Assembly: GCF_001612635.1 (NCBI RefSeq)
Contig: NZ_BDAV01000010.1
Coordinates: 62,001-126,000 of the forward strand
Length of the DNA stretch: 64,000 bases
Direction: 5' to 3'
Origin: Nocardia africana NBRC 100379
Lineage (GTDB): Bacteria > Actinomycetota > Actinomycetes > Mycobacteriales > Mycobacteriaceae
In this document: piece after piece, positions 16,721 to 25,289 of the stretch
How the letters are laid out: each line of letters starts with the position of its first letter
Numbering within the stretch: the stretch's first letter is position 1
Position numbers and translations under genes: made by a program
The notes under the pieces: model-generated
The model's database searches: none
Seen by the model: only the letters and a program-made list of their open reading frames with translations
Told to the model about the DNA's origin: nothing

Positions 16721-17847
16721 AAGCCACCCCCGCCGCCGACCAGCCACGGGTTGAAGCCGCAGCTCAGCGTCGGATACCGCTGTGGGTCGAGCGCGTGCAG
16801 CGCGATCGAGAGCGCCCGTGGGGAATACATCATCGTCAGGTGATCGGACAGGTCTTGGTCACAACCGTCCTGCAGGGTGATGTCGTCGACCGCGGCATCC
16901 GCACCGGCCCGCAGCAGGGCCAACTCCACCGGATTCATCACCTCGTCGTAGCGGGAGGCCACCACGGTGTACGCCACACCGGGCACGGTGTCGCCGGCGG
17001 CGTTGAGCTGGTTCAGGAACGGAGAGCCGACGGCCTGCTGAATATTCGCCGGGCCGATCAGCGGACGGTAGAAACCGAGGATATCGATACCCAGATTCGT
17101 GATGATGCGCCCCAGCGTGGCCATGCCCAGCAATGTTGTTCCGTGATGGGTGCCACCGAAACTGACCAGCTGTCCGACCTTTTCGGCGCCGCCGTCGAAT
17201 TTCAGATATTGATCGGCTACCGGCGCCCCCTGGGAATGCGCCACGATGTCGACGCGATCGGAATGTGTGGTAGCCCGCACCCGGTCGATGAAGGCCGCCA
17301 GTTGCCGCGCCGAATCCTCGATCGGCCCGACCGCATAACGGCCGGGAAGTACCGCGCCGAGGCCACCGCCGTCGAGCAGACCGGACCGTCCGTAATTGAA
17401 AGCGAAAACACAAAAGCCCGCCCGCGCGAGTTTCGGTGCCATATAGGCGAAACTGTCGTAAGCGTTGAGCCAGGTGCCGTGCACCAGCACGATCGGTTTC
17501 GGATGATCGGCGCCCGGCACACAATCCCAGCGATTCGCGCCCGGTGGGGCGGCGTCCGGATGGGTCAGGCCGTACCCGAAGGCGGCCAGGTAGGAGGTCA
17601 TTTCGGGGCCCTCCCCCACCGCGTCGCTGGCGTGGCTGGCGGCCCGGCCGCCGGAACCGGAACTGCTGCCGGTGTCCAGAATCGGCTGCGGCACATCACC
17701 GTTCGCGGCGGTATGCAGACCGGCGGCGATCAGATCGGCCAGCTGAGTTTCCGGGGCATCCGGCGGCGCCGCGGTCGCGGTTCCGGAGCCGATGACGGCC
17801 ACGCAGATCAGCGCGGCGAGCGCCGGGATTCGATGTCGAAGCTTCAT
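16717..17847 (-). CDS. Secreted class 2 lipase/esterase
   Basis: A 376-residue precursor. The signal peptide is clear (MKLRHRIPALAALICVAVIGSG, cleavage after TATA). The mature enzyme has KPIVLVHGTWLNAYDSF (oxyanion region), the nucleophile elbow AHSQGA near residue 205, FGGTHHGTT, and a catalytic His in DQDLSDHLTMMYSP, as in PF01674-type lipases. Four Cys (WDCVPG, GFCVF, DGCDQ, LSCGF) probably form two disulfides. The C-terminus ends in a Gly run. It is the first gene of a two-lipase operon with the family-LIP gene. Confidence 0.9.
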   Translation of the reverse strand: MKLRHRIPALAALICVAVIGSGTATAAPPDAPETQLADLIAAGLHTAANGDVPQPILDTGSSSGSGGRAASHASDAVGEGPEMTSYLAAFGYGLTHPDAAPPGANRWDCVPGADHPKPIVLVHGTWLNAYDSFAYMAPKLARAGFCVFAFNYGRSGLLDGGGLGAVLPGRYAVGPIEDSARQLAAFIDRVRATTHSDRVDIVAHSQGAPVADQYLKFDGGAEKVGQLVSFGGTHHGTTLLGMATLGRIITNLGIDILGFYRPLIGPANIQQAVGSPFLNQLNAAGDTVPGVAYTVVASRYDEVMNPVELALLRAGADAAVDDITLQDGCDQDLSDHLTMMYSPRALSIALHALDPQRYPTLSCGFNPWLVGGGGGL

Positions 17848-18035
17848 TGCTACCTTCCCTGCCGGCACACCGGAAATCGTTTTCGGCGGCCTGTATTCAG
17901 CGTCAGCGGCAGCGGCGGGAAAGTCACTGCACTCGCATACACAGATCCGGTAGCGGGATTTGTCGCCGGAAACGATTTCCTGTCGCGGCGCCGTGACCTC
18001 TTGCCGATACCCATGTGGCCCGCGACAATCGGCGC

Positions 18036-19262
18036 ATGCCGGTTGCCGTGAATTCCGCACCCTCGAGTCTCGCCGCGCGCATTCTCGATCGCCTGCCGCA
18101 GTTCGCCGAACGCGTCCTGGCCTCCGGTCTGGGCATCTCCGCATCGGCCGTCGATCTGCCCGCGGACCATTTCGTCGAGGTGCTTCCGGCCATTTACGGC
18201 TGCGCGCACGCCTTCCTGCACGCCATGGCGCAGCAGCGGGAATTCACCCGCGACGAGGTCGCCACCTTCGTGCAACCGGTGATCGAGCGACATGCGGAGG
18301 ACCGGCTGCCGCTGCCGTTGCTGATGGAGGCGGTCCACCGTTCCGCCCAGCAGGTGCTGCAGGAGGCCGTGGCGGTCAGCGGGCCGGCGGAGGTCGACCA
18401 GCTGATCGAGTTCGGTTCGCGCACACTCGAATTGCTCATGCACATCAACCTGATCACGGTCGAGGGTTATGCGGCGATCGAACACTCGATCTACCATCCG
18501 GAACGGGAGGCCAGGCGCGCCCTGTGCGCGGCGCTCGTGGGCGGACAGTCCGCCGAGGAGCAGGCGGCGCGCGCCGATACCGCTCTGGCCGAACACTATT
18601 CGGTCCTCGCCGTCCAGGTGCGCACCGATCCGCAACCCGCCGCCGCCGCGAATCTCGTCGTCCGCCGCCGCATCCGCATTCTGCAGCGCGTCCTGGACCG
18701 TGTCTCGGGGCCGACCGCACTGCACACTTTCGACGGGGAGACCGCGGTCGTGCTGCTCCCCGGCGTTCGCGGGTGGCCGGAGACTGGCGCGGAGTTGGCC
18801 ACCGAGCTCGCCGAACAGTTCGGCGCCGATGTCGTTGTCGCCGAAACGCCCGGCACCAGGCGCGAATCCGTACCGGAAGCCGCCCATCAGGCCGCCGAGG
18901 TGGCCCAGCTGGCACGCATGTCGGGGCGGCCGACGGGGGTGTATCGGCTCGACGATCTACTGCTGGAGTATCAGCTCACGCGGCCCGGGGTGGCTCGTGA
19001 CCGGCTGGCCGAGCGGATCGAACCGCTGCACCGGGCACCGCATCTCATGGAGACGCTCGACGCTCATCTGCGCCACGGCTCCGACCGCAAGGCCGCCGCC
19101 GCCGAAATCCACGTCCACCCCAACACTTTCAGCTATCGGCTGCGCCGCATCGGCGAACTCACCGGCGCCGACCCGAGCGATCCCAACGGATCGCGATTGC
19201 TGTCCGCGGCGCTGGTCGCCCATCGATTGAGCCCGGCGCCCGCCCGGCCGGTCACCACCTGA
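18036..19262 (+). CDS. PucR-type helix-turn-helix regulator 1
   Basis: A 408-residue cytoplasmic regulator. The C-terminal PucR HTH (about 340-405) has the pattern HVHPNTFSYRLRRIGELTG, and the middle region has a GGDEF-like CdaR fold (about 165-290). The N-terminal domain is all-helical and similar in style to the RsbT-co-antagonist-like region of actinobacterial PucR proteins. I chose ATG 18036; GTG 18015 would add seven residues. It is divergent from the lipase operon, which it may control (inference), and is followed 22 bp later by a paralogue. Confidence 0.85.
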   Translation: MPVAVNSAPSSLAARILDRLPQFAERVLASGLGISASAVDLPADHFVEVLPAIYGCAHAFLHAMAQQREFTRDEVATFVQPVIERHAEDRLPLPLLMEAVHRSAQQVLQEAVAVSGPAEVDQLIEFGSRTLELLMHINLITVEGYAAIEHSIYHPEREARRALCAALVGGQSAEEQAARADTALAEHYSVLAVQVRTDPQPAAAANLVVRRRIRILQRVLDRVSGPTALHTFDGETAVVLLPGVRGWPETGAELATELAEQFGADVVVAETPGTRRESVPEAAHQAAEVAQLARMSGRPTGVYRLDDLLLEYQLTRPGVARDRLAERIEPLHRAPHLMETLDAHLRHGSDRKAAAAEIHVHPNTFSYRLRRIGELTGADPSDPNGSRLLSAALVAHRLSPAPARPVTT

Positions 19263-19284
19263 GCAATGAGAAGGTAGTACGACG

Positions 19285-20520
19285 ATGAACGCCCGCCCCC
19301 GCCACGACGTCCGGGTGCTCTCCCGCCAACTGGTCGGCCATTTCGCCGAACATGTGGCACCGTGCTCCACCCTGCCCGGCGACGCCCTGCACGGCGACAT
19401 CACCGCGGTGACCAGGGTCTGCCTGGAACTGACCGTCGACATCCTCGAGGGCCGCGAACCGGACGAGAAGGTCCGGCGCCTGCAGCGCGCGGCCGCGAAC
19501 TGGGCCCGCGAGGGCATCCCGATCGATACCGTCCACCACGCGGTGCACGAGGGCTTCCGGCTGGCCTTCGATCTGCTGCTCACCCAGACCGATCCGCAGC
19601 AGCGGCCCGAGAATCCGGCGCAGCTGCTGTTGCGGATCCTCGACACCATCACCCCCGCGGTCGCGCTCGCCTATGTGCGCGAACATCAGGCCGCGGTCAC
19701 CGAACACCACACCGCGGTGCACACGCTGGTCTCGGCGCTGCTGGCCGGGCACCCCACCTCGACCATGGCCCGGGCGAGCGGGATCGAGATCGAACCCGCG
19801 TATGTCGTGGTAGCGATGAGCATCCCGCCGCACCCCGACGAATCCCATCCGAACGTGGACGGCAAAGTGGTGGCGCGTCGCAAACTGCGCCGGTTGCAGA
19901 CCGCGCTGGCCAATCGCGGTGGCGGCCGGATCCTGTCGTTGCTCAGCGTGGACGGCGGCACGATCCTCGTTCCGGAGGCGCTGTTCCGCGAGAACGAACT
20001 CGACGAGCTGATCGCCGAACTGTCCGAGGCGGCGCAGGTCGGGCTCACCGCCACCGCGCTCGCGACGCCCACCGAGGAGATCTCCGCGGCCGCCGACCGC
20101 GTGCACGAACTGCTCGACACCGTGCTGCGACTGGCCGGCCCGCCCGGGCTGTACCGGTTCGCGGATCTGGCGATGGAATACCAATTGACCCGTCCCGGTC
20201 CGGGTTTGGACCGGCTGGGCACCCTGCTGGATCCGCTCGACGACCACCCGGATCTGCTGGAGACCCTGCGCCGGCACATGGCCACCGGACTCTCCCGCCG
20301 CCGCACCGCCCGGCAGTTGCAGGTGCACACCAATACCGTCGACTATCGGCTCAAACGGATCGGTCAGCTCACCGGACTGGATCCCTCGCAGCCGAGCGGT
20401 CTCTGGTATCTGCGCGCCGCACTGGTCGCGCGCACGTATCGGGACGCCGAGGGACCGCCGGTGGCCGATGGCGCGGATCCTTCGCCGGACGGTATGGGCA
20501 AAACGTTTGCTAGGAGGTAG
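19285..20520 (+). CDS. PucR-type helix-turn-helix regulator 2
   Basis: A 411-residue paralogue of the preceding regulator with the same arrangement: a helical N-terminal domain (GIPIDTVHHAVHEGFRLAFD), a CdaR-like central domain and the C-terminal HTH (about 325-390, VHTNTVDYRLKRIGQLTG). The sequences differ strongly outside the HTH and the LLLEYQLT/LAMEYQLT linker. A tail of about 25 residues rich in Asp/Gly follows the HTH. The 22-bp spacing suggests co-transcription with regulator 1. Tandem PucR pairs may heterodimerise, but nothing here proves this. Confidence 0.85.
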   Translation: MNARPRHDVRVLSRQLVGHFAEHVAPCSTLPGDALHGDITAVTRVCLELTVDILEGREPDEKVRRLQRAAANWAREGIPIDTVHHAVHEGFRLAFDLLLTQTDPQQRPENPAQLLLRILDTITPAVALAYVREHQAAVTEHHTAVHTLVSALLAGHPTSTMARASGIEIEPAYVVVAMSIPPHPDESHPNVDGKVVARRKLRRLQTALANRGGGRILSLLSVDGGTILVPEALFRENELDELIAELSEAAQVGLTATALATPTEEISAAADRVHELLDTVLRLAGPPGLYRFADLAMEYQLTRPGPGLDRLGTLLDPLDDHPDLLETLRRHMATGLSRRRTARQLQVHTNTVDYRLKRIGQLTGLDPSQPSGLWYLRAALVARTYRDAEGPPVADGADPSPDGMGKTFARR

Positions 20521-20531
20521 CCTCTGTCGCG

Positions 20532-21170
20532 ATGGCTACCACTGCGCAATTGCGGGCCGCGCTGGCGGTACTGCACGCCGATACCGACGAAGCCGCCGAG
20601 CAGGCCCGTATTTCGGAAATGTCCGGAACCGACTCGCCCGGGGTCGAACACGCCCTGCTCGCCGGTTTGCTGTACCGCATGATGGGCGATGATCTGCGCC
20701 ACTCGCTGACCGGCGCTCCCGATCTCACCGCCCTCGAGGAGCGGGCCCGAGCCGCCGGGCCGGGTACCGCGACCTACGCCACCGACGATCGCGAACTACG
20801 CGAAGAGCATTGCGCCCAAGCGCATTTCGAGGCGTACTGGCTCGCCCATCGGATCGCCGGACTGCACTTCACCACCGTGCCGTCGGCCCCCGCGCTGCAG
20901 GCGGCCGCGCATACCGCCGAGGCCACCCGCACGCTGCTGCGTATCCATCGCGATCTGCTGGACGCGCCGGATGCCGGGCACCCGGCCTGGGAGGTGGTGA
21001 TCGACCAGCTCGATCGAGCCCGCGCCCTGGCCCTGGCGGCGTATGCGGGTGCCCGGCCCCGGGATGCCCAGCCCTCGGATACTCAGCCTTCGGACGCGTG
21101 GCCCTCGGACGCCGGCGCGGGAGTGCCGGCCACCGGTGTCGACCGCAGCACCGAATGCCGCACGCTGTAG
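20532..21170 (+). CDS. Helical protein of unknown function with PSD repeats at C-terminus
   Basis: A 212-residue protein, mostly helical, with no membrane segment or signal. I do not recognise a family. The N-terminal part contains SPGVEHALLAGLLYRMMGDDL and a central EHCAQAHFEAYWLAHRIAGLH segment with Cys/His residues. The C-terminus has a short tandem repeat (DAQPSD, TQPSD, AWPSD). AGGAGG overlaps the PucR 2 stop codon, which suggests this is the third gene of that operon. The last 88 bases overlap, in antisense, the 3' end of the amino-acid permease gene, so the true C-terminus deserves a check. Confidence 0.65.
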   Translation: MATTAQLRAALAVLHADTDEAAEQARISEMSGTDSPGVEHALLAGLLYRMMGDDLRHSLTGAPDLTALEERARAAGPGTATYATDDRELREEHCAQAHFEAYWLAHRIAGLHFTTVPSAPALQAAAHTAEATRTLLRIHRDLLDAPDAGHPAWEVVIDQLDRARALALAAYAGARPRDAQPSDTQPSDAWPSDAGAGVPATGVDRSTECRTL

Positions 21171-22654
21171 GTGAAGTACACGACCAAGCCGATCGCCATC
21201 CAGATCACGAAACGCAGCCAGGTCTCCACCGACAGATTCAGCATCAACCACAGGCACGCCAGGACGGCGAGGATCGGAATCAGCGGCACCAGCGGCACCC
21301 GGAATCCGCGCGGCAGTTCGGGACGGGTGCGGCGCAGGATGATCACACCGACCGACACCAGCACGAATGCGAACAGCGTGCCGATGTTCACCATTTCCGC
21401 GAGTGTGCCGAACTGCACGAATCCGGCCAGTACGGCACAGACCGTGCCGACGCCGACGGTGAGCGTGGCCGGCGTGCCGAAGCGACCGGTCCGGGCCAGG
21501 CGACGCGGGAGCAGGCCATCGCGCGACATCGCGAACAACACGCGGGTCTGGCCCAGATACAGCACCATCACCACGGTGGTCAGACCGGCCAGCGCGCCGA
21601 CGGAGATGAGGTCCTTGGCCCAGGTGACCCCGTGCAGTTTGAACGCGGTGGCGAGGGTGGCGTCGTTGCCGGAGAGGTCGGTGTAGGGCACCATGCCGGT
21701 CAGCACCAGCGTCACGGCCACATACAGGATGGTGCAGATCAACAGCGAGCCCAGGATTCCGCGCGGCACATTGCGCTGTGGATTCTTCGTCTCCTCGGCG
21801 GTGGTGGCCACGACATCGAATCCGATGAACGCGAAGAACACCAGGCTGGCCGCGGCCAGCAGTCCGTACCACCCGAAGGTGCTGTCACCGGCGCCGGTCA
21901 GCCATTGGAACAGCGTCTGGTGCAGGCCCTCCCCGGTCTTGCCGGGCTGCGACGGCGGAATGTAGGGCTTCAGATTCGACGGCTTGAAATAGGCCAGCCC
22001 CACCACGATCACCACGGCGATCACCGACAGTTTGATCGCGACCGCGATCGCCGACACCCGCGAGGACACCTTGGTGCCGATCACGAGCAGCACCATCAGG
22101 ATGACGATCAACAGGGCCGCGCCCCAATCGAATTCGACCGACCCGAAATGCACGGTCGGCGAACGCGATCCCATCACCTCGCCCAGGTACTGCGACCAGC
22201 CCTTGGCGACAACCGATGCGGCGAGGGCGAATTCGAGGATCAGGTCCCAGCCGATGATCCACGCCACCAACTCGCCGAAGGTGGCGTAGGAGAAGGTATA
22301 GGCGCTGCCGGCGACCGGAACGGTGGAGGCGAATTCGGCGTAGCAGAGCGCGGTCAGACCACAGGCGATCGCGGCGAAGACGAACGACAGCGATACCGAG
22401 GGCCCGGCCACAGTGCCGGCCGTGCGCGCGGTCAGGGTGAAGATGCCCGCGCCGACCACCACGGCGACACCGAAGACGGTGAGATCCCAGGCGGTCAGAT
22501 CCTTGCGGAGTTTGGAATCGGGTTCATCGGTATCTCGGATCGATTGTTCGACCGATTTGGTTCGCAGCAGTCCACCCCACCGGGGGTTCGCCACCGATTC
22601 GGCCGTGTTCTGCGTTGGCGTCGGCTCAGCCACACCCGTCTCCTCCGTTGTCAC
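21083..22654 (-). CDS. APC-superfamily amino acid permease (CAT-like)
   Basis: A 523-residue membrane transporter with 12 or more hydrophobic helices. The first core helix GVAVVVGAGIFTLTA holds the unwound GAGI substrate-binding motif of the APC fold, and YAEFASTVPVAGSAYTFSYA is the conserved TM3 region. VFFAFIGFDVVATTAEETKNPQRNVPRGI is the typical TM6 to loop segment of the cationic amino acid transporter subgroup. I used the GTG at 22654 (MTTEETG...), since the upstream extension is not typical. The substrate is probably an amino acid; its identity is not predictable. The 3' end overlaps the convergent gene by 88 bases. Confidence 0.9.
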   Translation of the reverse strand: MTTEETGVAEPTPTQNTAESVANPRWGGLLRTKSVEQSIRDTDEPDSKLRKDLTAWDLTVFGVAVVVGAGIFTLTARTAGTVAGPSVSLSFVFAAIACGLTALCYAEFASTVPVAGSAYTFSYATFGELVAWIIGWDLILEFALAASVVAKGWSQYLGEVMGSRSPTVHFGSVEFDWGAALLIVILMVLLVIGTKVSSRVSAIAVAIKLSVIAVVIVVGLAYFKPSNLKPYIPPSQPGKTGEGLHQTLFQWLTGAGDSTFGWYGLLAAASLVFFAFIGFDVVATTAEETKNPQRNVPRGILGSLLICTILYVAVTLVLTGMVPYTDLSGNDATLATAFKLHGVTWAKDLISVGALAGLTTVVMVLYLGQTRVLFAMSRDGLLPRRLARTGRFGTPATLTVGVGTVCAVLAGFVQFGTLAEMVNIGTLFAFVLVSVGVIILRRTRPELPRGFRVPLVPLIPILAVLACLWLMLNLSVETWLRFVIWMAIGLVVYFTYSVRHSVLRSTPVAGTPAPASEGHASEG

Positions 22655-22682
22655 CGATCCCCCGTGACCCGCAGACAGCAAC

Positions 22683-23798
22683 CTAACAGCACTCGGCACT
22701 CAGTCGTCGCAACATGGTCGTGAAGGCCTTGCCCTCGGCCGATGCGGCCCAAACCGAGCGACCGAGAAAGTAGTTACGGTAGGCGATCCGGGCATTGCGC
22801 ACCTGCCGACGAGGCGGAATCGTAAGAAAGTAATCGATTTCGGACAATTCGTAGACGATGTGCACGAGCGGGAAGAGGTCCGGCAGGACCTCGCGCTCCA
22901 TCGGGTGCAGCGGCCGGATCTCTCCGTAACCCCGCAGGAAAGCGGCCAGTTGCCCGGTCTGCACGTGGGCCGGGCCGTCCGCCGCAATCGAGAGCCAGTC
23001 GATCGCGAAGCGTTCGATCGCGGTGGCGAGGTCGAAGACGGCCACGGTCCGGTTCGCGAGACCGAAATCCAGGACCGTGGCGATCCGGCCGTCCGACCAG
23101 AGCAGATTCGTGCCGTGCCAATCGTTGTGCGTCCACAGCGGCGGCAGGGTCGCGACCGCGGCGGCGAGTTCGGATCGGGAAGCGGGGCCATCCGTCGCGC
23201 GCGGTCGCCCCGGCGGCGGTCCGGCCGTCGACCGCGCGGCGTCTTGGTCTCGCTCCGCGGCCAGGAAGCGGCCGACCTCCGGACGGGCGGCGACGTAGCG
23301 GTCGACGGCGGCGGCCGGATCGGTGCACAGCCCGGCCAGCAGCGGATGCGGCGGGCGCTCCGGTGCGTCGAATCCCACCGCGGCCAGATGCAGACGCGCG
23401 AGCATCGCCCCCGCCGCGGCCGCATCGGCCACCGAGTGATAGGGACTCCACGAGAAGTCGTCGCGGTACCGGTCCTCGCCCGCCCCGAGTTCCTGGATTT
23501 CGTAGGTGAACTCGCCGTGCTCTGCCGTACGCACCCGCGGGATCGAGATACCTTGTGCGCGAAGGTGATTCATGAAGGCGTGCTCGGGCGCGAGCGTCGC
23601 GGGGTCACGCAGGGCCGACGGCATCCGCTTCACCACGACACGCGTTCCGTCACCCAGCCGTACCCGGGCCGTGGACGACAGCGGACGCCGGCTGCGCCAT
23701 TCGATCACGGGTGGCGCGCCCGACTCCGCGAACAGGTCCCCCAGTTCGCCGGGAGTCAGCGGGGAGAAAGCCGGTGCGGCCAGCCCGCTTTCACCCAT
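22683..23798 (-). CDS. Aminoglycoside-phosphotransferase-fold kinase
   Basis: A 371-residue protein with the APH/choline-kinase fold. The ATP-site lysine is in VVVKRMPS (residue about 57); the catalytic loop WTHNDWHGTNLLW (HxDxxxxN, near residue 240) and the metal-binding Asp in TVLDFGLANR follow. A segment of about 35 residues rich in Pro/Arg/Asp between helices (about 190-225) is unusual. The gene sits 28 bases upstream of the permease start and 41 bases after the NCS1 permease, on the same strand, so all three may form one operon. The acceptor could be an amino sugar, choline-like or thiamine-like molecule; the context does not decide. Confidence 0.85.
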   Translation of the reverse strand: MGESGLAAPAFSPLTPGELGDLFAESGAPPVIEWRSRRPLSSTARVRLGDGTRVVVKRMPSALRDPATLAPEHAFMNHLRAQGISIPRVRTAEHGEFTYEIQELGAGEDRYRDDFSWSPYHSVADAAAAGAMLARLHLAAVGFDAPERPPHPLLAGLCTDPAAAVDRYVAARPEVGRFLAAERDQDAARSTAGPPPGRPRATDGPASRSELAAAVATLPPLWTHNDWHGTNLLWSDGRIATVLDFGLANRTVAVFDLATAIERFAIDWLSIAADGPAHVQTGQLAAFLRGYGEIRPLHPMEREVLPDLFPLVHIVYELSEIDYFLTIPPRRQVRNARIAYRNYFLGRSVWAASAEGKAFTTMLRRLSAECC

Positions 23799-23839
23799 CG
23801 CGAAGACCCGATCCGCCGCGGAGTCGTCTCCCGCCCTGG

Positions 23840-25216
23840 TCAGGGCGTTCGCTCCGGCTCGGCCCGGGCGGGCATACGCTCCAGACGGGCCAGCACACCC
23901 GTACACGCGGCCGCGGCCAGGAACGAGTACAGCGACGCGGAGGACCACCAGCCGGGGTGCACCCCGACGAGGTCCTGCACCCGCAGCCAGATCCGCGCCC
24001 ACCAGTCCACCGACCCCGGATTGAGCACCTGGTACACCACGAACCCCAGCAACCACGGCACCAGCAGCAGCGGACGGGCGGGAGCGTTCTCCGACAGATC
24101 CCACCCGCGGCGGCCGCGACCGAGGAAGAAGTCCACCACCAGCACCGCGCACAGCGGGACGAACACCGATCCGATCAACAGCAGGAAATTGGAGAATCCG
24201 GTGAAGTCGTGCACGCCCAGCGCCAGCACGGTCGCGAGCGCGCCCACCGCCGCTGCCAGGACGCGGCGGTCCACGCGCGGCAGCAGATTCTGCAGCGACA
24301 TCGCGGTGGAGTACACGTTGGCGAACGACTGATCCGATTCCCGCAGCACGAGCACCGCGAAGAACAGCCAGCCGGCCGCGACGCCGAGGAAGGTGTCGAA
24401 GATCCGGTCCGGATCGCCGCCGGCCTGCAGAAGCGCGACGATGCCGAGCAGATAACACCAGGTCTGCGCGATCGAATAGCCGACCATCGTGGCCCCGGTG
24501 GCGGCGCGAACGCCGCGGGCGTGGCGGGTGTAGTCGGCGGCCAGCGGGACGAACGACACCGCCACCGCCAGCGCGGTGTCCACGCCGGGGAAGAATCCGC
24601 TCCACGAGGTACCCGTCACCGGCGGCAGCGGTTGGCGCAGGAACTGAATCGTGAACCAGCCCATGGCCACAGCCACCGCGACCGTCACGTACTTGCGCAG
24701 AATACGCAGCACGTTCAACGGCCAGACGGCCATCGCGGTACACAACGCGCCGGCCCCGACGATCACCGCGCCGTGCGGCAGATGCCCGTGGGTGAGAGCC
24801 GCGACACCGCCCGCGATCACGGTCAGCTCGAATACACCCCACCCGATGCACTGCACGATGTTGGCGACGGTCGGCACATACGACAGCCGGGTGCCGAACA
24901 GTCCGCGGAAGTTCGCCATCGCCGGCGCGCCGGTGCGTGCGCCCACCGCGCCGGCGGCCGCGACCATCGCGGTGCCCAGCACGGTGCCGACGGCGGTGGC
25001 GAGCACGGCCGCCGCGACCGGCAGCTGGGGATGGCCGGCCGGCTGCAGCACGTAGAAGGCCCCGGTGAAGCCGATCAGGCTCACGCCGAGGTTGGCCCAG
25101 AACGCGGCCTGATCGCCGAAGGACAGGATGCGCGGCGGCGCGGTAGTCAGCAGCAGCGGGGCCTCGGCCGAGCGGTCTCCCGGCTGCTCGGGCAGAGTCG
25201 TCATAGCGCCATTCAT
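23840..25216 (-). CDS. NCS1-family purine/cytosine-type permease
   Basis: A 458-residue transporter with about 12 helices of the NCS1 (nucleobase:cation symport-1) family. Helix 1 carries SFGDQAAFWANLGVSLIGFTGAFYVLQP, and a conserved GARTGAPAMANFRGLFG motif and LAADYTRHARG segment follow, as in CodB-like permeases. It probably imports cytosine, a purine, or a thiamine precursor such as hydroxymethylpyrimidine, judged from family. Two ATGs (25216 and 25204) are possible starts. It is the first gene of a likely operon with the APH-like kinase and the amino acid permease, and is divergent from the glycosyltransferase. Confidence 0.85.
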   Translation of the reverse strand: MNGAMTTLPEQPGDRSAEAPLLLTTAPPRILSFGDQAAFWANLGVSLIGFTGAFYVLQPAGHPQLPVAAAVLATAVGTVLGTAMVAAAGAVGARTGAPAMANFRGLFGTRLSYVPTVANIVQCIGWGVFELTVIAGGVAALTHGHLPHGAVIVGAGALCTAMAVWPLNVLRILRKYVTVAVAVAMGWFTIQFLRQPLPPVTGTSWSGFFPGVDTALAVAVSFVPLAADYTRHARGVRAATGATMVGYSIAQTWCYLLGIVALLQAGGDPDRIFDTFLGVAAGWLFFAVLVLRESDQSFANVYSTAMSLQNLLPRVDRRVLAAAVGALATVLALGVHDFTGFSNFLLLIGSVFVPLCAVLVVDFFLGRGRRGWDLSENAPARPLLLVPWLLGFVVYQVLNPGSVDWWARIWLRVQDLVGVHPGWWSSASLYSFLAAAACTGVLARLERMPARAEPERTP

Positions 25217-25289
25217 GCTAACGGGCGTGTCCGGTGGAAATTCGCCCCCAGCTTCGCTCCGGCGCCCGCAGTCGGTAACCTCGTCCCGG

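Noticed and set aside
22683..24851. A 722-codon open frame on the minus strand
   Set aside because: Only the C-terminal 371 codons are a real gene (APH-like kinase). The N-terminal half is Arg/Gly-rich shadow of the NCS1 permease gene in another frame.
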